Shown here one piece after another: positions 44,723 to 53,785 of a stretch of DNA of 64,000 bases (position 1 is the first letter of the stretch; the number at the start of each line of letters is the position of its first letter). The stretch comes from CAYZMH01 sp964479445 (GTDB lineage Bacteria > Bacteroidota > Bacteroidia > Bacteroidales > GCA-2748055), in assembly GCA_964479445.1 (NCBI GenBank), contig CAYZMH010000001.1:62001-126000 (forward strand), written 5' to 3'. The notes beneath the pieces are model-generated. The model did not search any database. It was not told the origin of the DNA and worked only from the letters and a program-made list of their open reading frames with translations. The translations under genes and the position numbers were made by a program.

Positions 44723-46105
44723 ATGAAAAGATTGCTTTATGTAGCGTTAGCAGCTACGTTCGCGATTACCCAGGTAAACGCACAATTTGACCAAACCGGG
44801 GAGTCTGTTACACTATTAAACTTCGATAGACTCGAGCGTAAAGTAGAAAAAAGTAATGAGAATATAGAACACCAACGTAGAGGTAAAAGAGACCGTACAT
44901 GGAGAAAGAGAGGTGAACTATTCCAGGATGTATTTGCCCAGGGCATTGAGCAGGTGCAGGAAGGAATGGGTCCCAATCAGTTGCGGATTTTTTACGGAGA
45001 GCCCAATAATGTTGAGAAAGAGACCAGAGAGGACGGAACGGTTGTAGAGCGGTATGTGTATGATCACATTATTTACATCTTTACCAATGGTACATTGCTT
45101 GCATGGGAGCGGAAAGAACCCATTCATGAAGATCCGCTCCAGGAGGCGCTTCGAAGTTATAACAAAGCGATGGAACTGGATGACAGGGACAGGGTGCCTG
45201 ATAAAATAAAACCCAACCTGGAAGAGTTAAAACTTCAGTTTAAAAGGTCTGGAGTAAATGATTATTACAAAGAGAATTATCAAAAGGCATTGGAAGACTT
45301 TAAAAGTGTGCTTGCCATCAACGATATGCCCATGTTCGAGGGAGTTATCGATACACTGATGATCCAATATACCGGTATCATTTCCAGGGAGATTGCCAAT
45401 CAGAATGACAGTGAGGAAATGTACAAGCAAGCCATCAAGTATTATAAGAAGTTGGCAAAGCTTGGCACTGGAGGACCCAATACCTATCTGCAGCTCAAAC
45501 TGGACTATTTTGCGTTAGGGGATACCTCAGGGGCAATCGAGATTCTCAAAGAGGGTTATGAGCAATATCCTGACAGTGTTAATATCATTGCTAACATTTC
45601 AGATACATATATTGTCAGTAACAGGATAGAGGAAGGGCTCGAATTTATTGAAAAGGTTATTAACGGGAATCCGGACCTGGCACAGCCATATTACTGGAAA
45701 GGCCGTTTACTGATCAATAAGGAGCAAAAGGAACCGGAAGAAGGAGAGGAGTTACCCGAGGAGACAAATGTTGACAAGGCGGTTAAAGCTTATAAGAAAG
45801 CGGCTGAGTTGGACGAAACGCTCTACTATGTTTGGTATGACATGGGATACATCTATTATTTGAAAGGGGCTGATTTTTATGAAAGAGCCAGCTTAGAAGA
45901 AGATGATAAAACACGGGAAAAACTCAATGAACTGGGTAAGGAAAACTACATGGAAGCTATTCCAATGCTAGAGAAGGCTTTTAAATTTAATGAAGCGAAT
46001 CGTGATGTGAAATATGAAACGCTGGATTTACTTCAGAGGATTTATTATAAGCTGCAGATGATGGATGAGTATAACCGCGTGAAAAAGATGAAAAACGAAC
46101 TTTAA
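44723..46105 (+). CDS. TPR-repeat exported protein
   Basis: A 460-residue protein with a signal peptide (LLYVALAATFAITQVNAQ) and several TPR-like helix pairs, for example YQKALEDFKSVLAINDMP, YKQAIKYYKKLAKLGTGG, AIEILKEGYEQYPDS and KAVKAYKKAAELDETLYYVW. The N-terminal 100 residues contain an acidic/basic region (RRGKRDRTWRKRGELF) and a strand pair (ERYVYDHIIYIFTNG). Similar TPR proteins follow gyrA in Bacteroidota; function is undetermined. A terminator follows at 46124. Confidence 0.85.
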   Translation: MKRLLYVALAATFAITQVNAQFDQTGESVTLLNFDRLERKVEKSNENIEHQRRGKRDRTWRKRGELFQDVFAQGIEQVQEGMGPNQLRIFYGEPNNVEKETREDGTVVERYVYDHIIYIFTNGTLLAWERKEPIHEDPLQEALRSYNKAMELDDRDRVPDKIKPNLEELKLQFKRSGVNDYYKENYQKALEDFKSVLAINDMPMFEGVIDTLMIQYTGIISREIANQNDSEEMYKQAIKYYKKLAKLGTGGPNTYLQLKLDYFALGDTSGAIEILKEGYEQYPDSVNIIANISDTYIVSNRIEEGLEFIEKVINGNPDLAQPYYWKGRLLINKEQKEPEEGEELPEETNVDKAVKAYKKAAELDETLYYVWYDMGYIYYLKGADFYERASLEEDDKTREKLNELGKENYMEAIPMLEKAFKFNEANRDVKYETLDLLQRIYYKLQMMDEYNRVKKMKNEL

Positions 46106-46123
46106 GGTATCAAAGAATAGAAG

Positions 46124-46156
46124 GGAGGCTATAAGTGAAAAAGCCTCCTTTTTTTT
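46124..46156 (+). terminator. Rho-independent terminator after TPR gene
   Basis: Stem GGAGGCT (46124-46130) and AGCCTCC (46142-46148), loop ATAAGTGAAAA, followed by eight T. It terminates the gyrA/TPR transcript. Confidence 0.85.
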
Positions 46157-46250
46157 AAAATATCAATTTAACATAATATTAATTATAGGACAAAAATAAT
46201 AATTCCTGATTCCATGGTTTTAAATGTAACTAACTGGCTTTTGCGGATTA

Positions 46251-48014
46251 TCAACCGATTTTTCGCATTCTTATATTACTTGGAGTAACCTCGAGGTATT
46301 CATCTTCTTTAATATATTCCATGGCTTCCTCTAAAGAGAATTGTATACGGGGAGCAATTTTCACGTGCTCATCAGTACCGGCAGCTCTCATGTTGGTTAA
46401 TTTCTTTCCCTTTGTTACATTAACGGGAAGATCCTCTGATCTGGTGTTCTCACCGATAACCTGTCCTCTATAAACTTCTTCCCCGGGATCAATGAAGAAT
46501 TTTCCCCGATCCTGCAACCGGTCAATTGAAAATGCAAGCGCCATACCTGTCTCAGAAGAAACAATGGATCCATTCACACGTTCTGGAATATCCTCTTTAA
46601 TAGAGTCGTATTTATTAAACCGGTGATTCATTACTGCTTCACCGGCGCTTATGGTAAGAAGGTTATTTCTCAGACCTATCAGACCCCTGGAAGGAATATT
46701 GAATTCCAGGTGCAACAGATCTCCGCGTGGTTCCATGACGAGCAAGTCACCTTTCCTGCGCGTTACCTGCTCGATCACTTTGCCGGAGTATTGTTCCGGC
46801 ACTTCAATCACGAGGTTTTCATAGGGTTCACAGGTTTTCCCATGAATGGTTTTCAGGATTACATTAGGTTTCCCGACCTGTAGTTCATAGCCTTCCCTTC
46901 GCATGGATTCAATCAGTATGGAAAGGTGTAAAATTCCACGTCCAAATACTTCGAACCTATCCTCTGAGGCAGTCTCTTTCACCTTCAGGGCAAGGTTTTT
47001 TTCGGTCTCTTTAAGGAGTCTGTCACGCAAATGCCTTGAAGTTACAAACCTTCCCTCTTTTCCAAAAAAGGGAGAATTGTTGATCAAAAAAAGCATGCTC
47101 ATCGTTGGTTCATCAATGGCAATTCTGGGAAGGGGTTCAGGATGTTCGACATCTGCTATGGTCTCTCCTATTTCAAAGTTTTCCACTCCCACGACAGCGC
47201 AAATATCTCCCGTTCTTACGATTTTCTTTCGGATGCGACCAAGACCTTGAAAAACATGCAATTCTTTTATTTTTACCGGATGTATGGTTCCGTCTCTCTT
47301 ACATAATGCATAGCTCATTCCTTCCTGAATATTTCCCCTGAAGATGCGACCTATCCCTATTCGTCCTACAAAGCTGGAATAATCCAGGGAGGCAATCTGC
47401 ATTTGTGCAGGGCCTTCTATTGCCGGTGCCGGGGGTATCTCATTCAAGATAACATCAAGAAGGGCGGTTATGTCTCCAGAAGGTTTTTTCCAGTCAAGAG
47501 ACATCCATCCCTGCTTGGCACTGCCGAAAACGGTTTCGAAATCCAGTTGCTCCTCGGAAGCTTCCAGGTTGAACATCAATTCAAATATATCCTGTTGCAC
47601 TTCATCGGGGCGGCAATTCTCTTTATCCACCTTATTGATCACAACAATAGGTTTCAACCCTAAATCTATGGCTTTATTGAGTACAAAACGGGTTTGTGGC
47701 ATGGGGCCTTCCAGGGCATCCACAAGCAACAGGACCCCGTCTGCCATTTTCAATACACGTTCCACTTCTCCACCAAAATCAGCATGACCCGGTGTATCAA
47801 TAATGTTAATTTTTACATTTTTGTAGTGAACCGATACGTTTTTCGAGAGAATGGTGATACCCCGCTCCCTCTCCAGGTCGCTATTATCAAGTATAAGCTC
47901 TTTTTCACCGCCTCTTTTATCCAGTGTATTGCAGGCATATATGATCTTATCAACCAGGGTTGTTTTGCCATGATCCACATGGGCAATGATGGCAATATTT
48001 CTAATCTCTTCCAT
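46251..48014 (-). CDS. typA: Translational GTPase TypA/BipA
   Basis: Ribosome-associated GTPase involved in 50S assembly and stress. Motifs: IAHVDHGKTTLVDKII (G1), RERGITI (G2), DTPGHADFGGE (G3), NKVDKEN (G4). Domains II-III follow (GRIGIGRIFRGNIQEG), then the unique C-terminal domain (YRGQVIGENTRSEDLPVNV, KKLTNMRAAGTDE). The length of 587 is normal. It converges with the TPR gene. The 5' region is the 328-base spacer before dodecin. Confidence 0.98.
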   Translation of the reverse strand: MEEIRNIAIIAHVDHGKTTLVDKIIYACNTLDKRGGEKELILDNSDLERERGITILSKNVSVHYKNVKINIIDTPGHADFGGEVERVLKMADGVLLLVDALEGPMPQTRFVLNKAIDLGLKPIVVINKVDKENCRPDEVQQDIFELMFNLEASEEQLDFETVFGSAKQGWMSLDWKKPSGDITALLDVILNEIPPAPAIEGPAQMQIASLDYSSFVGRIGIGRIFRGNIQEGMSYALCKRDGTIHPVKIKELHVFQGLGRIRKKIVRTGDICAVVGVENFEIGETIADVEHPEPLPRIAIDEPTMSMLFLINNSPFFGKEGRFVTSRHLRDRLLKETEKNLALKVKETASEDRFEVFGRGILHLSILIESMRREGYELQVGKPNVILKTIHGKTCEPYENLVIEVPEQYSGKVIEQVTRRKGDLLVMEPRGDLLHLEFNIPSRGLIGLRNNLLTISAGEAVMNHRFNKYDSIKEDIPERVNGSIVSSETGMALAFSIDRLQDRGKFFIDPGEEVYRGQVIGENTRSEDLPVNVTKGKKLTNMRAAGTDEHVKIAPRIQFSLEEAMEYIKEDEYLEVTPSNIRMRKIG

Positions 48015-48342
48015 ATATGGTTTAATGAAGCTGCAAAAGTACGATAATTTATATAATACAGGGAAAAAAAATGGTCTCCCTTATAAACTGGCGTTCAAAT
48101 CAGCGCAGTTGTTATAAAATGCAGAATATTAGTATAATACAGATATGCAAGCAGTGGTTTTTTCTTTCTTATTGCCAGATTACAGAAATTCATGGTATAA
48201 GACCTATTGATATATGTTCAGGCGTTTTATCAAGTTGTATAGGTGAAGGTAATGGATTGAAAAAGTATTTGTTAAACATAAGTAACTTATTGACTTTATG
48301 AATAATAATTTGTAAAATGCATTGAATAAATATTATATAATT
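48015..48342. other. 328-base intergenic region between typA and dodecin
   Basis: A 76-codon frame at 48071-48301 has no family resemblance and is AT-driven, so it is not called. No terminator or clear promoter was recognised. It probably holds the typA and dodecin promoters. Confidence 0.5.
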
Positions 48343-48552
48343 ATGAGTGAAAGTGTATACAAATTCATTGAACTGGTTGGTACCAGCAGTGAATCATGGG
48401 AAAAAGCAGCTGCCAATGCAGTTGAACAAGCATCAAAATCTTTACGCGATCTTCGTATTGCAGAGATTTCTAGTTTTGATATGCATTTAAAAGATGGAAA
48501 AGTGGAGACCTATAGAGCCAGGGTCAAGGTCTCTTTTAAATTTGATGCCTGA
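48343..48552 (+). CDS. Dodecin family protein
   Basis: A 69-residue flavin-storage protein (dodecamer). MSESVYKFIELVGTSSESWE and AAANAVEQASKSLRDLRIAE lead to KVETYRARVKVSFKFDA, matching the dodecin fold of one helix on a three-stranded sheet. The start is MSESV rather than the upstream MNKYYIIMSES. The conserved Trp in SSESWEKAA stacks on flavin in this family. It is monocistronic. Confidence 0.93.
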   Translation: MSESVYKFIELVGTSSESWEKAAANAVEQASKSLRDLRIAEISSFDMHLKDGKVETYRARVKVSFKFDA

Positions 48553-48820
48553 TAATTAATGAAATATGTTTTTTTATGCAGATTTTGCGTAATCTGAGGA
48601 GGAGTTTATTGTTAAATTTACTATATTTCATCTAACTATTTGATTATTTAAAGGATAAATAATTTTGACTTTTCTTGCAGTTTTAAATATATGTGTATAT
48701 TTGCAGAGCGAATGATTCTTTCTCATTGTTATATTTTCCAATTGGATTTTTAATGGAGTTTAGATCAGACGTAAAATAAGCCCGGGTTACCGGGGAATGT
48801 TAATTTTAATTTTTTTCATA
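48553..48820 (+). promoter_or_regulatory. Promoter and long leader of RRM gene
   Basis: A textbook -7 element TATATTTG lies at 48696-48703 (TAnnTTTG consensus), with a -33-like CTTG at 48674-48677 and an 18-base spacer. Transcription would start about 48709, giving a leader of about 110 bases. The leader contains a short hairpin CCCGG-GTTA-CCGGG (48781-48794) just before a T-rich stretch and the ATG. The hairpin may tune expression with temperature (inference). Confidence 0.6.
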
Positions 48821-49096
48821 ATGAACATTTTCGTAGCCAGATTAGATTATGGCATCACAAGTGAAGACTTAAGAGCAGTCTTCGAAGAGTATGGCGAGGT
48901 TTCCTCTGCCAATGTAATTTTTGACAAAATGACCGGCCGGTCAAAAGGTTTTGGTTTTGTTGAAATGGATAACAACGAAGAAGCAGAACAAGCGATCAAT
49001 GAATTGAATGGAACAAGCCTTAAAGGAAGGGAAATTGTAGTTAAAGAAGCTGAATCCAGAGCAAGAAACACTGATAGAAGATCTTCACGTTATTAA
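48821..49096 (+). CDS. RRM-domain RNA-binding protein
   Basis: A 91-residue RNA-binding protein with one RRM. RNP2 is NIFVARL and RNP1 is KGFGFVEM, and the IVFE-type GITSEDLRAVFEEYGEVSS leads strand 2. A short basic Ser/Arg tail (ARNTDRRSSRY) follows. Start MNIFVARL is chosen; the upstream MLILIFF in the same frame is leader. Related proteins in Bacteroidota and Cyanobacteria act in cold response and RNA folding. It has its own promoter with a long leader and is followed by a terminator. Confidence 0.93.
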   Translation: MNIFVARLDYGITSEDLRAVFEEYGEVSSANVIFDKMTGRSKGFGFVEMDNNEEAEQAINELNGTSLKGREIVVKEAESRARNTDRRSSRY

Positions 49097-49114
49097 TCTC
49101 TGATTGACAAGAAG

Positions 49115-49142
49115 AAAGACCGGCGGTGCCGGTCTTTTTTTA
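49115..49142 (+). terminator. Rho-independent terminator after RRM gene
   Basis: AAAGACCGGC (49115-49124), loop GGT, GCCGGTCTTT (49128-49137) and further T residues: a strong 10-bp stem. Confidence 0.9.
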
Positions 49143-49216
49143 TTACTCGATATCCCCTGTCTACCCGGTCTCTTTAAGAATCGCATCAGGGGTTATACAT
49201 TTCGTCAACCCTGCCC

Positions 49217-49879
49217 CTATTCTACAAACGAACTGACAAAGTAGAAGCCGAGTCCGGATGCAAAAAGCCAGACTCCGTAAAGGCCATGTTCGATAATACT
49301 AACCATTAAGGATTTAGTCTGGTAATACCTGTAAGCAAATACGAGTCCGGCAACAAAAGTCAGTAAAAGTACCAGCCAGTTCCTGTATAAAATGTGGCCA
49401 TATGAAAAGAGCAGTGCGCTTACCAGGATAAGTTGATATCTATTGGAAAATAATTTTCCATACCGGTGAAATAAAAGAGACCGGTAGGCAAGGCCCTGGG
49501 GAATCACTGAAAAAATGGGGTAGAATATGCTGATCATGAGTAACATGATCGGATCATGCCTGGCCAAATAAAACATACGCTCCGGCATAATGAGCCATGT
49601 GAGCAGAGACATAATAGCCGCCGCCCCCAAAAAAAACAGGAGAACCTGGGGAATATATTTCCGACCTTTTTGCCAGTTTATGTACAGGGATGGATCATAG
49701 TTTCTATCATACCGCAGAAACAGGAAGACAGATACCCCCATAATAAACAGAATCACCATGAGAGGCACGGGCAATATATCCAATGCGATGGTGCCTGGTA
49801 ACAGTATATAAAGTAAAGTTAATTCAACCCATAATTTCTTTTTATTATCGTTGTATATTAACTCTTTTGCTTTCACCAT
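49217..49879 (-). CDS. CPBP-like intramembrane protein, active-site Glu missing
   Basis: A 220-residue membrane protein with about seven helices. It aligns with CPBP/Abi intramembrane metalloproteases: motif 1 region FSVIPQGLAYRSLLFHRY, motif 2 FSYGHILYRNW (FxxxH), and motif 3 SIIEHGLYGVW. In related proteins motif 1 reads PQE..YR; here the Glu is Gly129, so metal-dependent catalysis is unlikely. It could be a pseudo-protease or bind other partners. A 108-base spacer separates it from the hemolysin III gene upstream on the same strand. Confidence 0.75.
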   Translation of the reverse strand: MVKAKELIYNDNKKKLWVELTLLYILLPGTIALDILPVPLMVILFIMGVSVFLFLRYDRNYDPSLYINWQKGRKYIPQVLLFFLGAAAIMSLLTWLIMPERMFYLARHDPIMLLMISIFYPIFSVIPQGLAYRSLLFHRYGKLFSNRYQLILVSALLFSYGHILYRNWLVLLLTFVAGLVFAYRYYQTKSLMVSIIEHGLYGVWLFASGLGFYFVSSFVE

Positions 49880-49987
49880 TGCTTCTTCTAAATATAAAAG
49901 GCCTCCATTCAGTGCATTTTACAGGTATGTATTGTAATAACCTGTTACCGTTCGGATTGTTCTTGTGCAGATCTATAAACAGCACTT

Positions 49988-50653
49988 TCATGAAGGAATC
50001 ACATAAAAAAAGATGGCAAAGAAATGGGAAAGGCTACCTGCTATGACGAACAGATGCCATACCAGGTGGTGATACTTAAAACGCCATGTATTGTAAAATA
50101 AGATGCCGAGGCTGTATGCCACACCACCTATTAAAATCCATAACCAGCCCATGAGTGGCAAGCTTTTGATTACAGGAACAATAGCAATAATAATTAACCA
50201 ACCCATAAGAGCATAGGCCAGCACCGTAAATCGACCTACTCCTTTTTCATATCCTACCGGGTTGCGAACTACCAGGTAAGAACCTATTAACGCGAGGCCC
50301 CATTCGATCCCGAATATAGTCCAACCGAATCCACCTCGTAAGGTAATTAGAGCCAGAGGCGTATAAGTTCCCGCAATAAGAATAAAGATGGCAATTTTAT
50401 CAAAGGTGAAGAAGAAATCTTTTATTTTCCCGGGCTTTAAAATGTGTGTGAGGGTTGATGAAATGTAAAGAAAGATCATGGAGGCGCCGAAAACAGCCGT
50501 GCTTGTAATATGCCAGGCATTTCCCAGCCTGACTGAATAGACTACCATCAAAACAAGTCCGGCTATGGCTAATAACGCTCCGGCAAAATGAGACAGTGCA
50601 TTTGCCATCTCCTCCCCTCTTGTAAACCTCCGATGAGTATTCTGATTTTTCAT
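49988..50653 (-). CDS. Hemolysin III family membrane protein
   Basis: A 221-residue seven-helix protein of the Hly-III/PAQR group. Motifs: EEMANALSHFAGALLAIAG, SSTLTHILKPGKIKDFFFTFDKIAIF (the conserved Ser, His, Asp), GTYTPLALI and the end HHLVWHLFVIAGSLSHF. Three conserved His suggest a zinc-dependent hydrolase-like site as in PAQR receptors. The biochemical activity in bacteria is unclear. Confidence 0.93.
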   Translation of the reverse strand: MKNQNTHRRFTRGEEMANALSHFAGALLAIAGLVLMVVYSVRLGNAWHITSTAVFGASMIFLYISSTLTHILKPGKIKDFFFTFDKIAIFILIAGTYTPLALITLRGGFGWTIFGIEWGLALIGSYLVVRNPVGYEKGVGRFTVLAYALMGWLIIIAIVPVIKSLPLMGWLWILIGGVAYSLGILFYNTWRFKYHHLVWHLFVIAGSLSHFFAIFFYVIPS

Positions 50654-51002
50654 TCGTTTAAAATTTGTTAATTCTCTATAAATTAGTTAATTAATAATTT
50701 GAGAACGAATACAACCGCTATCGCTCTCCCATGATATTTTGTAATCATATGACTTTGTCGAGCTCCTAGAATCTGTTTCTTATTGTTATAATATGCTTAT
50801 ATAATAACATGTTCGTTTCATTTGTTATATCAAAGATACTTTTCTGCAGATTTCATCTTATCTTTTTTCATCCCTCTATGGGCAGGTTAATCCCTATATG
50901 TTGTATATTATTAAAGCATGCGCTGATTTTTAAATAGGCTGGATGAATCTCATAAATACATAGCTATTTTTTTCTTATTTTCGTATTGATAGATAACCTG
51001 AT
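50654..51002. other. 349-base divergent intergenic region
   Basis: Between hemolysin III (minus) and the histidine kinase (plus). It is AT-rich and holds no gene. No exact TAnnTTTG element was found. No hairpins of note. Confidence 0.5.
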
Positions 51003-53060
51003 ATGAGTTACAATTCATCTTTCCGCTCCACAATCGGAATTCTGCTTTACCTGGTTTTTTTTGCATTCCATACGGATATAGATGCACAACGCGATTTGGC
51101 AGAGAAAGATTCATTGCTCCAATTAAGGAATACCCTTACCGGGAGTGAACGCGCCCTTCTGGATGGCCAGTTGGTTCACCAATACATTCCATTCAATCTT
51201 GATTCAGCCCGCTATTTCCTCCAACAAATGCAGGATCAGTTGCAAAAGACCTATAATAAGGAGGTGGATGCCTATTTTAATAAATATAAAAGCAACACTC
51301 TTTCAAAAGAGGGAAACTATAAAGAAAGCATTCCTTTTCGCATCAGAGCCTATGAATTGTTTCGGGAACTAAATAATTTCAATGAGATCGGTTGGAATGC
51401 CAGGGGGTTGGGAATCAGCTATTTTCAACTTGGTGATTATGCCAGTGCCATGGATTATTTTTTAATGGCACTCGTTGCATTTGAAAAAAATCAGGACCTG
51501 TTAGGAATGGGTGACATACATAATAATTTAGGTGCCGTTAGTTATGTTTCCGGCCATCCCCGTAAAGCCCTGGAGTATTACACTAGAGCCCTGGAACTTT
51601 ATGGTGAAGTTAACGAAGAGAAAAGAAGGGGAAGGATTCTTAACAATACCGGACTAATTTATTTTGATCAGGAAGATTTTGAGAAAGCGCTTTCCTACTT
51701 TATTGATGCGTTAAACGTGTATCGGGAGTATGGAGAGAGGGATAAGTTGGGAGGTGTATTTAACAATATCGGCCTTTGTTACTATCACTTGAAACAGGGA
51801 AACATTGCAAGCTTATATATGCACAGGGCACTGGAACACGCTCTTGATCTTGGAGATACCTATAATGAAATATCAGCTTATATCAATCTGGGGGCATTCA
51901 ATACTACAGAGGGTCATTATGATTCAGCAGTCAATTATTTACAGAAAGCAGGCCAAATGGCGCATGAAAGAGATCTTCGAGCCCTCTATGTGGATGTTCT
52001 GGAAGAGGAATCAAACCTCGAGGCAGCCCGGAAGAACTATAAAAAAGCGTTATGGCTCTACCGTATCTACCATGATTCTGTTCACAACCTGCACAGCGAG
52101 AGAGCGGATGAGCGAATTGCCAACCTGATGGCAAGTCATGAGCAACAGGTGAAAGAAAAAGAAATCAGCCAATTGAAAGAGAAACAAAAATCACAACAAC
52201 TTATCAACCAGTTGTTTATATTGGTGATCCTGGTAATTTTATTTGTTCTTGGCCTTGTTATCTACAATGTAAGAAACAAGAAACGCATCAACCAATTGCT
52301 GGCAGACAAGAATCGTCAGCTTACCGAGATGAACAAAAAATTGACAGAATCGGAGAAAGCGTTGAGAGAGCTCAATGAATCAAAAAATCGCCTCTTTTCA
52401 ATAGTTGCTCATGATCTTCGAAATCCTGTTGCAGCTGTAATGGGCTTTTCAGAGTTGTTACATGACAATTATGAGAAGTTGGATGATGCCTCCAGAAAGG
52501 AGTACCTGTTACAAATCATGCAGGGAGCGGACCGAAGCCAGGGATTGCTGGAAAACCTGCTGCTGTGGGCCAGATCACAGATGCAGGCAATAACCTGTCA
52601 TCCGGTATCATTGCAAGTAAAACCCCTGATTGAAGAGAGTATCAGGCCGCTAAAAGGAACCATTGAGCATAAAAAGATCAATGTGACAATTCGGGCAACG
52701 GAATCGATTAAAGTCAGTGCAGACAGGGAGATGCTTAAAGCGGTTCTGAGGAACCTGGTAACCAATGCCATTAAGTTCAGTTTTACCGGTGAGACTATAA
52801 AGATAAATACCCGGAGAGCTAAAGGTGCATGTTGCATCGATGTTACCGATCATGGAATCGGAATGCAACCGGAGGTAAGGGAATCTCTTTTTAAAGGGAG
52901 TGAAAATTCAACGACCCCGGGTACCTCGGGAGAGGGTGGTTCCGGACTCGGGCTTATTATTTGCAAAGAATTTACAGAGAGGAATGGAGGTACGATAACG
53001 GTGAACAGTTCACCGGGAACCGGAAGTACGTTCACCGTTTGTTTGCCCCTGGCCGAATGA
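51003..53060 (+). CDS. TPR-containing sensor histidine kinase
   Basis: A 685-residue hybrid of an exported TPR sensor and a kinase. Signal peptide to about residue 27, then some seven TPR units (SYFQLGDYASAMDYFLMALV, VSGHPRKALEYYTRALELY, YDSAVNYLQKAGQMA). A single transmembrane helix sits at about residues 400-422, followed by a coiled coil. The HisKA domain has phospho-acceptor His470 in FSIVAHDLRNPVAAVMGFSE, then the N box LRNLVTNAIKFSF, G1 DVTDHGIGMQ and G2 GGSGLGLIICKEF. It stands alone, with no response regulator next to it, so its partner is unknown. The downstream msrA gene converges 3 bases later. Confidence 0.94.
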   Translation: MSYNSSFRSTIGILLYLVFFAFHTDIDAQRDLAEKDSLLQLRNTLTGSERALLDGQLVHQYIPFNLDSARYFLQQMQDQLQKTYNKEVDAYFNKYKSNTLSKEGNYKESIPFRIRAYELFRELNNFNEIGWNARGLGISYFQLGDYASAMDYFLMALVAFEKNQDLLGMGDIHNNLGAVSYVSGHPRKALEYYTRALELYGEVNEEKRRGRILNNTGLIYFDQEDFEKALSYFIDALNVYREYGERDKLGGVFNNIGLCYYHLKQGNIASLYMHRALEHALDLGDTYNEISAYINLGAFNTTEGHYDSAVNYLQKAGQMAHERDLRALYVDVLEEESNLEAARKNYKKALWLYRIYHDSVHNLHSERADERIANLMASHEQQVKEKEISQLKEKQKSQQLINQLFILVILVILFVLGLVIYNVRNKKRINQLLADKNRQLTEMNKKLTESEKALRELNESKNRLFSIVAHDLRNPVAAVMGFSELLHDNYEKLDDASRKEYLLQIMQGADRSQGLLENLLLWARSQMQAITCHPVSLQVKPLIEESIRPLKGTIEHKKINVTIRATESIKVSADREMLKAVLRNLVTNAIKFSFTGETIKINTRRAKGACCIDVTDHGIGMQPEVRESLFKGSENSTTPGTSGEGGSGLGLIICKEFTERNGGTITVNSSPGTGSTFTVCLPLAE

Positions 53061-53063
53061 TCA

Positions 53064-53678
53064 TTACTTGAGCTTATCCTCAAAGATCTCTTCCAGCTTT
53101 TCAATCTTCGGGGTGATTACCATCCGACAATACCCTTGCTTGGAATTGTTTTCGTAATAATTCTGGTGGTAGTCTTCTGCCGAGTAGAAAGCTTCAAAAG
53201 GCACGATTTCAGTAACAATGGGATTATTCCATATATCCTGGTTGTCCAATTCCCGTATAATCTCAAGTGCTTGTTCTTTTTGTTCTTCCGTATGATATAG
53301 AATTATCGATCGATATTGAGTTCCCACATCGGCTCCCTGTCGGTTGAGGGTTGTAGGATCATGAGTTTTAAAGAACACTTCAAGAAGGGTGTAGTACGAT
53401 ACCTTTGCCGGGTCATAAGTGATCTGAATAACCTCTGCGTGTTTGGTGGCACCTGAACTGACTTCGCGGTATGTTGGGTTTTTTATTTGCCCACCTGAAT
53501 AGCCAGACATAACGCCTGATACACCTTCGATCCGCTCAAATATAGCTTCCGTGCACCAGAAACAACCACCACCAAAAGTGGCTTTTTCCTTATTGTTTTC
53601 CATACCTTTTTCGATTTGTGAAAATACCGTAATACTTACTACCCCCATCAGTAAGAAAGACCAAACGAATCTTCTCAT
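53064..53678 (-). CDS. msrA: Exported peptide-methionine (S)-S-oxide reductase
   Basis: Reduces methionine-S-sulfoxide. The active motif is ATFGGGCFWCTEAIFE with the nucleophilic Cys and the second Cys. YSGGQIKNPTYREVSSGATKHAE, VGTQYRSIIL and EDYHQNYYENN follow. The ATG at 53678 gives a signal peptide (MRRFVWSFLLMGVVSITVFS) before GMENNKEKATF. The frame extends to 53798 but would overlap the divergent gene. The enzyme should therefore be periplasmic. Confidence 0.95.
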   Translation of the reverse strand: MRRFVWSFLLMGVVSITVFSQIEKGMENNKEKATFGGGCFWCTEAIFERIEGVSGVMSGYSGGQIKNPTYREVSSGATKHAEVIQITYDPAKVSYYTLLEVFFKTHDPTTLNRQGADVGTQYRSIILYHTEEQKEQALEIIRELDNQDIWNNPIVTEIVPFEAFYSAEDYHQNYYENNSKQGYCRMVITPKIEKLEEIFEDKLK

Positions 53679-53785
53679 TATTCTGTAATTATTTAGTTCT
53701 TTGCGAGGGTCCTTTTCTGATAACAACGTGTCGTTAAGATTGTTTGAAACTGGACATGCGTTGAATTTTATTGTAGCTTTGTTAT

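Noticed and set aside
48071..48301. 76-codon ORF between typA and dodecin
   Set aside because: No homology seen, unusual composition with many Ile/Ser/Cys, and AT-rich background. Likely a chance frame.
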